Source: an uncultured Alphaproteobacteria bacterium
Lineage (GTDB): Bacteria > Pseudomonadota > Alphaproteobacteria > Caulobacterales > Caulobacteraceae
Direction: 5' to 3'
Length of the DNA stretch: 48,889 nt
Assembly (NCBI GenBank): GCA_903909375.1
Contig: CAIVVM010000044.1
Location: 1 to 48,889, forward strand
The notes under the pieces were generated by a model, which saw only the letters and a program-made list of their open reading frames with translations, did not search any database and was not told the origin of the DNA. The position numbers and the translations under genes are program-made. Positions 42,451 through 48,889 of the stretch are shown here, one piece after another (the stretch's first letter is position 1; every line of letters starts with the position of its first letter).

Positions 42451-43284
42451 ATGACGATCAGCGTCCATACGAATAAATCAGCGTTGACAGCGCTCCAGAA
42501 CCTCAATGCGACCACCGACAAGCTGACCGAGACCCAAAATCGCCTCAACACCGGTCTGCGGATCAACAACGCCAAGGAGAACGCCTCCGTCTGGGCCATT
42601 GCTCAGGGGCAGAGGGCCGATATCGGGGCGCTGGGGGCGGTGACCAACAGCCTGAATCGCGCGACCTCGATCGCGGATGTCTCGCTCGCCGCCGGCGCCA
42701 CCATCTCGGACCTCCTGGTTGAGCTCAAGGCCAAGGTCGTTGCAGCGTTGGACACGTCGCTGGATGCGGCTTCGCGGGGTGCGCTGGATTCGGACTTCAA
42801 GGCCATCCTGCGACAGATCACTCAGGTGGTGCAGAATGCCAGCTTCGACGGCGCCAATATCTTCAGCGGCACGGCGGGCAATATCCAGTTCCTCGCCAAC
42901 GCTGAGGCGACCTCGCGCCTCACCCTGTCGACGCGCACCCTGGCTCTTGGCGGCTCCAACATCACCATCCCGGCCACTGCGGGCATCACCACCATCACCA
43001 TCGCCACAACCGTACTGGCGCGCCTTGACGCCTCCATCGCCAACGTCAACCAGGCGCTGGGCAATCTCGGCTCCCAGGCCAAGCAGATCGATGCCCACCT
43101 CAACTTCGTGTCCAAACTGACTGATGTTCTGGAGTCTGGTGTCGGGAACCTGGTTGATGCTGACCTCGCAAAGGAAAGCGCTCGTCTTCAGGGTTTGCAG
43201 GTCCAGCAGCAGTTGGGGGCCCAGGCGCTCTCCATTGCGAACTCGGCGCCGCAGATCATCCTGCAGCTCTTCCGCGGCGGCTAG
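42451..43284 (+). CDS. Flagellin 3 (divergent)
   Basis: A 277-residue minimal flagellin, MTISVHTNKSALTALQNLNA to IILQLFRGG. Compared with flagellins 1 and 2 it is clearly more divergent but keeps the D0/D1 core, including the AHLNFVSKL region and the C-terminal [21 protein letters not shown] precedes ATG 42451. I found no sigma-54 element in the 173 bp upstream, so it is probably driven differently (perhaps read-through or another sigma factor). In Caulobacter such a distinct flagellin is FljJ; I do not assign the name. Confidence 0.93.
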   Translation: MTISVHTNKSALTALQNLNATTDKLTETQNRLNTGLRINNAKENASVWAIAQGQRADIGALGAVTNSLNRATSIADVSLAAGATISDLLVELKAKVVAALDTSLDAASRGALDSDFKAILRQITQVVQNASFDGANIFSGTAGNIQFLANAEATSRLTLSTRTLALGGSNITIPATAGITTITIATTVLARLDASIANVNQALGNLGSQAKQIDAHLNFVSKLTDVLESGVGNLVDADLAKESARLQGLQVQQQLGAQALSIANSAPQIILQLFRGG

Positions 43285-43416
43285 CCCGTTACGCGGGCGG
43301 CGCTCTGACCGTGCCGTAGTGGGGTCTGTGCGGTGTTTTTCGGGCGGCTTAACGGGCGGTAAGTGTTGTTGTGGCAATCGTGAACCTGCGGACCTTGTGT
43401 CTGTGCGAGCGAGACT

Positions 43417-46176
43417 ATGGTTACGGCGATTGATTCCAGTCTGCTGCTTTCGATGTACCAGTCGCAGACCGGTGCCCGGACGGCTGCGAGCGGATCCTCG
43501 GGAACCTTCAAGCGGGTCGCGCCCACGGCGCCGTGGAACGGCGCCACAACGCCCGCGGAAACCAGCGCGGCGATCAAGTCGGCCCTGTCGGGTCGCAAGT
43601 TCATCAATGAGGGTTCGGCCAAGCTGGACCTGCCTGGCGCCAGTACGGATTACCGGAAACTGTTCGCCCTCTATGAGGGTCTTGGCAGCCTGCTGGGCGT
43701 CGCCGAGCAGGCCGGCGCCAAGAGCCTGACCGCCAGCGAGAAGCAACGCATCAGTCAGGCCTTTACCCGGGGCCTCGAAGAGGTTTCCGGCTACGTCGAC
43801 GACTCATCTTTCGAAAAGCTGCGCCTGGTGCAGGGTGACGCCGCCACCAGCGCCAAGGCCAAGCTGGGCGTCCCCCGGACCCGAACCGAGTACCAGACCC
43901 CGACGTTGGTGAGCGGGTCGAGTTCGACCGTCGTTCCGGCGTTCCAGGGCGCAGTGGCGTTCAACATCACTGTAAAACGGTCGGGGACCACCTTCAATGT
44001 TCCGATCGACCTGTCGGCCATGGGCGCCACGCCGCGCACGATGGGCAACACCGTGGAGTACATCAACAGCCAGCTTCAGGCCGCCGGTGTTGACGTGCGG
44101 GTTTCCTCGGCGCGCACGCCCGGATCGCCAAAGACTACCACGGTAAACGGCAAGCCGGTGACCATCGGAACCAATCCCGATCAGTTCGCGCTGAAGTTCA
44201 AGGTCTCAGCCGGAGAAACCGTCTCGTTCCAGGCGCCGGCGACGGCGGGCGCGGTCTATCTGGCTCAGGACGCCGGCAACCCCGATCCGGACGGCAAACC
44301 CGCCACCGCCGACAGCATCGCCCGCAGCCAGTTTCTCAAGTTCCAGACCGACACCACCAACGTTGGCGCGCCATTGCAGCAGACCGGCGAGCAGAACTGG
44401 GTGGATGGTCGCGTGTTCGCCCAGACCCTGGGTCCTGAGGTCAAGACCGTCCGCCAGACCAAGGTCGACGCCGACGGCTCGGTTTACATGCTGGCGGATG
44501 TAACCTCCAAGGTCGCTGGCCAGGAAATCCGGGGCGCCCAGGATACCGCGCTGCTCAAGTATGACGGCGCCGGGAAGCTGATCTTCGCCCGTGTTCTGGG
44601 AGCCGCAGAGACCTCCAGTGGCCTGGGCCTGGCCCTGTCGGCTGACGGCAAGATCGCGATTGCCGGTTCCGTCACGGGCGGGCTCAACGGCGCCGTCAAC
44701 GGTGCAATGAATTCCACAGCCGGCCCCGGCGCGTCGTCGGACAGCTACGTCACCGTTTTCGACGCCGAGGGCCAGGAACTTTGGACCCAGCGGCGCGGCG
44801 CGCGTAAGGCCGACGAGGCCAGTCAGGTGGCGTTCGGCGCCGATGGTACCGTCTACGTCGCCGGCCGCGCCCAGTCGGCCCTTCCGGGGACCACGGCCAT
44901 CGGCGGCTGGGACAGCTATCTTGAGGCTTTCAAGCCGGATGGAACCGGCAAAGTGCAGACGCTGTTCACCACGAACTTCGGCACCGCCGGCACGGATCGC
45001 CCGGCCGGTCTGGTCGTCGATGGGACCTCGGTCGTCACCGCCAGCAACGAGGACGGCCGCGCGGTCCTGCGTCGATATGATGTCTCCGGCGCCAATCCCG
45101 TGCAGACATCTATGCGCGATCTCGGCGATCTGCAGGGCGGTGAGATCACCGGCCTTGCCCTGGATGGCGGCGAGGTTGTCGTGGCCGGATCTGCTGGAAA
45201 CCCGGCGCTGGCCGCCGGAACCATAACCCGGGCGCATTCGGGCGGCAGTGATGCCTTCGCGGCGCGGATTTCCGCCAACCTCGGACCCGGCGGCTCCATC
45301 GCCTATTACGGCGGGGCAGGCGACGACCGCGCCACCGCCCTGGCTGTCGGCGCCGCCGGCGAGGTCTGGCTGGCCGGCGCTGTCGGAACGGATCTGCCGG
45401 GGTTCGCCGACAAGATCGGCACGAAGGACGGCTTCCTCACGCGCCTGGACGTGGCCGCCGGGTCTGTCGAATGGTCGCGCCGGTTTACGGGCAAGGACGG
45501 GCGCGCGGCGCCCACGAGCATTGCAGTGGACACCCAGGGCGCCAGCGTCCTGGATCGCCTGGGCCTGCCGCAAGGCCAACTGGACCTCAGCGATTCCCCG
45601 CGCCTGACGGCGGCCTCCGCCCTCCGGGCCGGCGACCAGTTTACGATAAGGACCGGGCAGGGATCCACCCGGACCGTCACCATTGAAGCCGCCGACACGA
45701 TCGACACCCTGGCCCAGAAGATACGTCGAAACAGTAACTTCCAGGCGAAAGTCACCATCACCTCCCTCGGCGGCCAGCGCAGTCTGCGGATCGAACCGAC
45801 GACTCCGAATCAGATGATCGAGTTCGCTCTGGGCAAGGATGGCAAGGACGCGCTGGAGCTTTTGGGCATCCCCGAGGGCGTCCTGCGCAAGACCACGACC
45901 GTGGATGGTAAAACTCTCCCGGCCGACGGCAAGAGCATGCTGTACGGACTGGGCTTGCCCAGCAACCTCAACCTCAACAATGACGTCGAGCGCAAACACG
46001 CCATCGCCGAAATCGGCCAGGCCATGGGCGTGGTGCGCAAGGCCTACATCGACATGAAGGCGGCTGCCTCACCTCCACCTCCGCCCTCCGCGGCGGCGAT
46101 TTCGGGCAAGGTGCCGGCCTACCTGAACAATCAGATCGCCAACTATCAGGCCGCGATCGACCGTCTCGGCGGATAG
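43417..46176 (+). CDS. flaEY: FlaEY-like large flagellar protein (propeller-like centre, hook-IN-like motifs)
   Basis: A 919-residue protein with no signal peptide. Residues about 180-235 (VAFNITVKRSGTTFNVPIDL, then TMGNTVEYINSQLQAAGV) and 750-790 (TVTIEAADTIDTLAQKIRRN) resemble the flagellin-hook-IN motif of FliD and related proteins. The centre (about 345-700) has at least five repeats of the form D/GADGxVYxAG, e.g. DADGSVYMLADV, SADGKIAIAGSV, GADGTVYVAGRA, GAAGEVWLAGAV, suggesting a beta-propeller. The C-terminus is helical (HAIAEIGQAMGVVRKAYIDM). Position beside the flagellins and size match Caulobacter FlaEY, known as a regulatory flagellar protein; the name is from memory. The role is unknown. 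Confidence 0.7.
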   Translation: MVTAIDSSLLLSMYQSQTGARTAASGSSGTFKRVAPTAPWNGATTPAETSAAIKSALSGRKFINEGSAKLDLPGASTDYRKLFALYEGLGSLLGVAEQAGAKSLTASEKQRISQAFTRGLEEVSGYVDDSSFEKLRLVQGDAATSAKAKLGVPRTRTEYQTPTLVSGSSSTVVPAFQGAVAFNITVKRSGTTFNVPIDLSAMGATPRTMGNTVEYINSQLQAAGVDVRVSSARTPGSPKTTTVNGKPVTIGTNPDQFALKFKVSAGETVSFQAPATAGAVYLAQDAGNPDPDGKPATADSIARSQFLKFQTDTTNVGAPLQQTGEQNWVDGRVFAQTLGPEVKTVRQTKVDADGSVYMLADVTSKVAGQEIRGAQDTALLKYDGAGKLIFARVLGAAETSSGLGLALSADGKIAIAGSVTGGLNGAVNGAMNSTAGPGASSDSYVTVFDAEGQELWTQRRGARKADEASQVAFGADGTVYVAGRAQSALPGTTAIGGWDSYLEAFKPDGTGKVQTLFTTNFGTAGTDRPAGLVVDGTSVVTASNEDGRAVLRRYDVSGANPVQTSMRDLGDLQGGEITGLALDGGEVVVAGSAGNPALAAGTITRAHSGGSDAFAARISANLGPGGSIAYYGGAGDDRATALAVGAAGEVWLAGAVGTDLPGFADKIGTKDGFLTRLDVAAGSVEWSRRFTGKDGRAAPTSIAVDTQGASVLDRLGLPQGQLDLSDSPRLTAASALRAGDQFTIRTGQGSTRTVTIEAADTIDTLAQKIRRNSNFQAKVTITSLGGQRSLRIEPTTPNQMIEFALGKDGKDALELLGIPEGVLRKTTTVDGKTLPADGKSMLYGLGLPSNLNLNNDVERKHAIAEIGQAMGVVRKAYIDMKAAASPPPPPSAAAISGKVPAYLNNQIANYQAAIDRLGG

Positions 46177-46228
46177 CCAGGTCATTTGGCGACTTGAATG
46201 CGCCATGACGGAGGGCTAGCCAGACCGC

Positions 46229-46921
46229 ATGGAGACGTCGCCGACCCCAGCCCCCAAGCCCCCGGCCCGCAGGGTCCCTATGTTTGCGGTGGGTGGCCTG
46301 ATCGCCCTGGCCGCCGGACTGGGCGCGGCCTGGTTCATGACCCGCAGCGACGAGGACAACACCACCCCGCCGCCGGCGTCGGAGGCCGGTCTGATCATCG
46401 ATTCCAGCGCCAATGACGACGGCCGCATTGATCCGGCCAGGCCGCTGCGTTGCTTCGTCGCCGGACAGTTTGTCGGCGAACTCAGTCTGACCGCCTGCGC
46501 CCAGCGCAATGGGGTTGCCACCGATGCCCTGGATGTCGGCATCGACGAGAGCGGCGCCCTGGCGGCGGCCCAGCAGGCCAGCCAGACGCTCATTCCGCTG
46601 CCGCCCCAGGAGGAGGCGGGCGCCGCGTTCCGCACGCCCGATCCGGAGCCTGACGCCGAGGTGGGCAGTGAACCCCCGCCAGGCAGTTGCTGGCTCCATC
46701 GGGGCGGGCGCTGGCGCAAGGTGGCCAACGATCTCGACCTCGACGGATGCGTCCAGGCGCTCTTCGCGGGTCGCTGCGAGACGTCCGGCGCGGTCTATGG
46801 CCGTTGGGGCGCGCGCACCTTGCGCCTGACGCCTGGCCGGGTGGAGGTCTCCGATGACAACCGCACATTCTCGACGCTGGTGCTGCAGGCGGCTGACTGC
46901 GCCTTGCCAGCTGTTGGATGA
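46229..46921 (+). CDS. Single-pass membrane protein, cysteine-rich, unknown function
   Basis: This 230-residue protein has a Pro-rich N-terminal tail, one membrane segment at residues about 16-37 (VPMFAVGGLIALAAGLGAAW), and a periplasmic domain with six cysteines (Cys75, Cys90 and four more) that could form disulfides. No domain is recognised. ATG 46229 follows the flaEY stop by 52 bp. It may belong to the same cluster, but no flagellar motif is seen. Confidence 0.65.
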   Translation: METSPTPAPKPPARRVPMFAVGGLIALAAGLGAAWFMTRSDEDNTTPPPASEAGLIIDSSANDDGRIDPARPLRCFVAGQFVGELSLTACAQRNGVATDALDVGIDESGALAAAQQASQTLIPLPPQEEAGAAFRTPDPEPDAEVGSEPPPGSCWLHRGGRWRKVANDLDLDGCVQALFAGRCETSGAVYGRWGARTLRLTPGRVEVSDDNRTFSTLVLQAADCALPAVG

Positions 46922-46953
46922 CGCGCGGCGGCTGGCCTGATAGGAAAAATTTG

Positions 46954-47331
46954 ATGTCCGTCAAAACACTCCTGATCCTCGGTGTGGCCGCGCTCGCGAT
47001 GGTCGGCTGCGCCCAGCGCACAAAGCCTCCGGGCGACGCTGGCGTCTGCTACCACGTGGTCCCGCAGAAGGACGGGTCGATGAAGTACAACCGCGTGGTG
47101 ACCGTGGCCACGCTGGAGGCTTGCGCCGGCAACCTTGAAGCCATGCGGGTCAAGTTCCTGCGGCTCGGCGGCAACCAGACCGACATCTACGGCGCCTTCC
47201 AGGCCAATTTCCTGTTTCTGGTGCGGGAGGGCGTTCTGACCTCCACCTCGCTGGAGGGCCCGCGTTATGTGGCCCTGGTCAGGACCGGCGACGGTCGTTT
47301 GGCGATTCCGGGCGCGATGCCGCAGCAATAG
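46954..47331 (+). CDS. Small lipoprotein, unknown function
   Basis: A 125-residue protein with a lipoprotein signal peptide (MSVKTLLILGVAALAMVGC; lipobox A-M-V-G-C). The mature part contains CYHVVPQKDGSMKYN and ends with a basic, Gly-rich tail. ATG 46954 has AGGA upstream; the in-frame ATG at 46918 overlaps the preceding stop (ATGA) but would place the signal peptide internally. No domain is recognised. It is probably co-transcribed with the membrane protein gene. Confidence 0.65.
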   Translation: MSVKTLLILGVAALAMVGCAQRTKPPGDAGVCYHVVPQKDGSMKYNRVVTVATLEACAGNLEAMRVKFLRLGGNQTDIYGAFQANFLFLVREGVLTSTSLEGPRYVALVRTGDGRLAIPGAMPQQ

Positions 47332-47345
47332 CTGTGGGCGGAATG

Positions 47346-47360
47346 AAACAAAAGAAGAAC
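47346..47360. promoter_or_regulatory. Near-consensus SOS (LexA) box upstream of ssb
   Basis: AAAC (47346-47349), seven bases AAAAGAA, GAAC (47357-47360). On the minus strand this is GTTC-N7-GTTT, one mismatch from GTTC-N7-GTTC. It lies 84 bp upstream of the ssb ATG. ssb is a known LexA target in many bacteria. Confidence 0.5.
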
Positions 47361-47444
47361 ATTCGCTTGCCGTGCCTGTTCTGAGGGTCTAGCGTGCCCA
47401 CCGGGCCAGAGCCCGCAGCTACGGAAACGACGGGACACAACGAC

Positions 47445-47927
47445 ATGGCGGGCAGCGTCAACAAGGTCATTCTGGTGGGAAACCTCGGGGCGGACCCCGA
47501 AATTCGCGCCCTGGGCTCCGGCGACCGGGTCGCCAATCTGCGCGTGGCCACCTCCGAAACCTGGCGCGACAGGTCCTCGGGCGAGCGCAAGGAAAAGACC
47601 GAATGGCACCGCGTGGTCATCTTCAACGAGAACCTCGTCAAGGTGGCCGAGAACTATCTGCGCAAGGGCTCCAAGGTTTACATCGAGGGCTCGATCCAGA
47701 CCCGCAAGTGGGCGGATCAGTCGGGCGTCGAGAAGTTCTCCACCGAAATCGTCCTTCAGAAATTCCGCGGTGAACTCACCATGCTTGACGGTCGGGGAGG
47801 CGACGCCGAGCAGGGGGAGGGCGGCTATTCGTCAGGCTCCAGCGGCTTCTCCTCAGGCCCCCGCCAGACCAGCTCGGCGCCCAGAGAAGACTTCTCGGCC
47901 AACCTGGACGACGAGATCCCCTTCTAG
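47445..47927 (+). CDS. ssb: Single-stranded DNA-binding protein
   Basis: SSB coats single-stranded DNA during replication, recombination and repair. The 160-residue protein has the OB fold at residues about 3-110 ([20 protein letters not shown], then [20 protein letters not shown], then [13 protein letters not shown]), a Gly/Ser linker, and the acidic tip LDDEIPF that binds partner proteins. ATG 47445 starts the conserved sequence; the in-frame ATG at 47394 does not. It is convergent with the sulfatase-like gene. Confidence 0.96.
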   Translation: MAGSVNKVILVGNLGADPEIRALGSGDRVANLRVATSETWRDRSSGERKEKTEWHRVVIFNENLVKVAENYLRKGSKVYIEGSIQTRKWADQSGVEKFSTEIVLQKFRGELTMLDGRGGDAEQGEGGYSSGSSGFSSGPRQTSSAPREDFSANLDDEIPF

Positions 47928-48058
47928 GACCGGATCCGTGGCTTGAACGAGCACATCTCCGTCCAGTCGGTCATGGAGGGGCGCGAGTTCCTGTACTGAC
48001 TTGTGACGGTTTGCGCCGGGCAGACTTGGACGGGGAGTGGCCGCGCCGGCACAATCAG

Positions 48059-48889
48059 CTATGGCGCCGATATCTCGAACCAGAGGTCGAAGCGGTCCAG
48101 GAGCGCCAGCAGGCTGACCAGGGCGCCCGAACCCGGACCTTCCAGCACAGCATCTTCGGGCGTCTTCGTACCGAACACCAGGTCGATGAGCAGGTCCCGG
48201 GTCAGCTCGACCTGCGGCCCACCCTCTCCGGGCCGATGGTGCAGGACCGCATTCTCGACGCTGACCGCGAAGCGCTCGCCGGTGTCGGTGAAGACCGCCG
48301 TGAACGCGATCTCCGTCGCCCCGACCTTCTCGCCATTCAGCCGCACCGACAGCGAGTCCAGCACATTGTCGGTGGGCATGGTGCGCAGCTGGCCGGCCGA
48401 GGCCTGGCGGGGCGTGGCGCTGGGCGGCCTGGGATGTCGCAGCTCCTGGGCCCCGGTCAGGTAGAAGTCGCGCCAAGGCCCGGACTCCGCCTGATAGCCC
48501 ATCTGCTCGAAGGCGTCGGCCTGCAGGGCCCGGGCTTCCAGGTTGGCCGGATCGGCGAACACAAGGTGGCCGACCAGTTCGGCGACCCAGCGGTAGTCGC
48601 CCGCCGCGAACGCCTCGCGCGCCTGCGCCAGCAGCCGCTCGGCCCCGCCCATGGCGGCCACATAGCGCCGGCCTGCAGCCTCGGGCGGGTGCTTGTGCAG
48701 ATTGGCCGGGTTGCCGTCGAACCAGCCGAGGTAGCGCTGATAGACCGCCTTGGCGTTGTGGCTGAGCGTTCCGTAGTAACTGCGGGTGTGCCACTCGGCT
48801 TCCAGGGTCGGCGGCAGCCGCAGGACCTCGGCGATCTCGGTGGCGTTGAGCCCGTGGTTGGCCATCCGCAGCGTCTGGTCGTGGATGTA
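48059..48889 (-). CDS. Alkyl sulfatase-like metallo-beta-lactamase family protein, 3' part
   Basis: The frame stays open to the right edge, so the start is outside the window; 276 C-terminal residues are visible. They match the end of secondary or primary alkyl sulfatases (SdsA/BDS1-like): YIHDQTLRMANHGL, then SYYGTLSHNAKAVYQRYLGW and FDGNPANLHKHPPEAAGRRY, then the dimerisation helices and a C-terminal SCP2-like domain (about the last 115 residues, from DNVLDSLSVRLNGEK). The metal-binding HxHxDH motif would lie to the right and is not seen. It would release sulfate from alkyl sulfates, but the catalytic part is missing here. Confidence 0.85.
   Translation of the reverse strand, partial: YIHDQTLRMANHGLNATEIAEVLRLPPTLEAEWHTRSYYGTLSHNAKAVYQRYLGWFDGNPANLHKHPPEAAGRRYVAAMGGAERLLAQAREAFAAGDYRWVAELVGHLVFADPANLEARALQADAFEQMGYQAESGPWRDFYLTGAQELRHPRPPSATPRQASAGQLRTMPTDNVLDSLSVRLNGEKVGATEIAFTAVFTDTGERFAVSVENAVLHHRPGEGGPQVELTRDLLIDLVFGTKTPEDAVLEGPGSGALVSLLALLDRFDLWFEISAP

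Noticed and set aside
43285..43416. TGGCAA near 43370 as a sigma-54 promoter for the FlaEY-like gene
   Set aside because: The required TTGC is not at the right spacing.
44206..45999. 597-codon ORF on the minus strand
   Set aside because: Antisense to the FlaEY-like gene, which has domain-like repeats in the other frame.
47928..47999. In-frame continuation of 22 codons after the ssb stop codon
   Set aside because: The ssb C-terminal tip LDDEIPF is complete, so the open frame beyond TAG is chance.

Overview
The window is chromosomal DNA of a high-GC alphaproteobacterium, most likely a Caulobacteraceae member (Caulobacter/Phenylobacterium type). The main reasons are a flagellin cluster with flbT, flaF, a FlbA-like and a FlaEY-like gene, sigma-54/IHF/FlbD-type promoter architecture, a TTAA-N7-TTAA CtrA box, a GTTC-N7-GTTC SOS box and a NadQ-type NAD regulator. 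Almost the whole window is coding. I saw no insertion sequence, prophage, CRISPR array, tRNA or rRNA.

Region 1 (1-11.3 kb) is housekeeping and nucleic-acid chemistry: a partial wHTH protein, an XRE regulator, an acyl-CoA synthetase overlapping a TlyA-type rRNA methyltransferase whose only plausible full-length start is CTG, a glycine-zipper envelope protein, a TrmA/RumA-type RNA methyltransferase, two tiny ORFs, and a PA0069-type radical SAM protein divergent from a small glycosyltransferase with an exact SOS box between them. A soluble lytic transglycosylase, a family-4-like uracil-DNA glycosylase and an SGNH hydrolase follow.

Region 2 (11.4-20.7 kb) holds an M48 protease, then a probable operon of ETF-ubiquinone oxidoreductase, a TPR lipoprotein and ispE. 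A minus-strand glnK-amtB nitrogen operon follows, ending in a strong terminator, then a fasciclin-domain protein and a small secreted protein.

Region 3 (20.8-36.8 kb) holds glyQ-glyS-ppdK, an aminoacylase-like amidohydrolase that lacks the HxH metal dyad, a KAS III enzyme, a small membrane protein with a sterol-desaturase-type hydroxylase, an XRE/MmyB regulator, an HD hydrolase translationally coupled to nadQ, a tandem universal stress protein, a lipoprotein whose ribosome-binding site lies inside a long hairpin, and a MoxR ATPase.

Region 4 (36.9-46.2 kb) is the flagellin locus: a TPR-glycosyltransferase protein (FlbA-like) divergent from flbT-flaF, two 90% identical tandem flagellins, flaG, a more distant third flagellin, and a 919-residue FlaEY-like protein. 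The two tandem flagellins share one promoter layout: a CGGCA-N5-TGCCG dyad 119-120 bp upstream of a -24/-12 element, with an IHF-like site between. FlbT and FlaF are known post-transcriptional regulators of flagellin, so this locus holds filament subunits, their likely modifier and their regulators together.

Region 5 (46.2-48.9 kb) has two small envelope proteins, ssb (with a near-consensus SOS box) and the 3' part of an alkyl-sulfatase-like gene that runs off the right edge.
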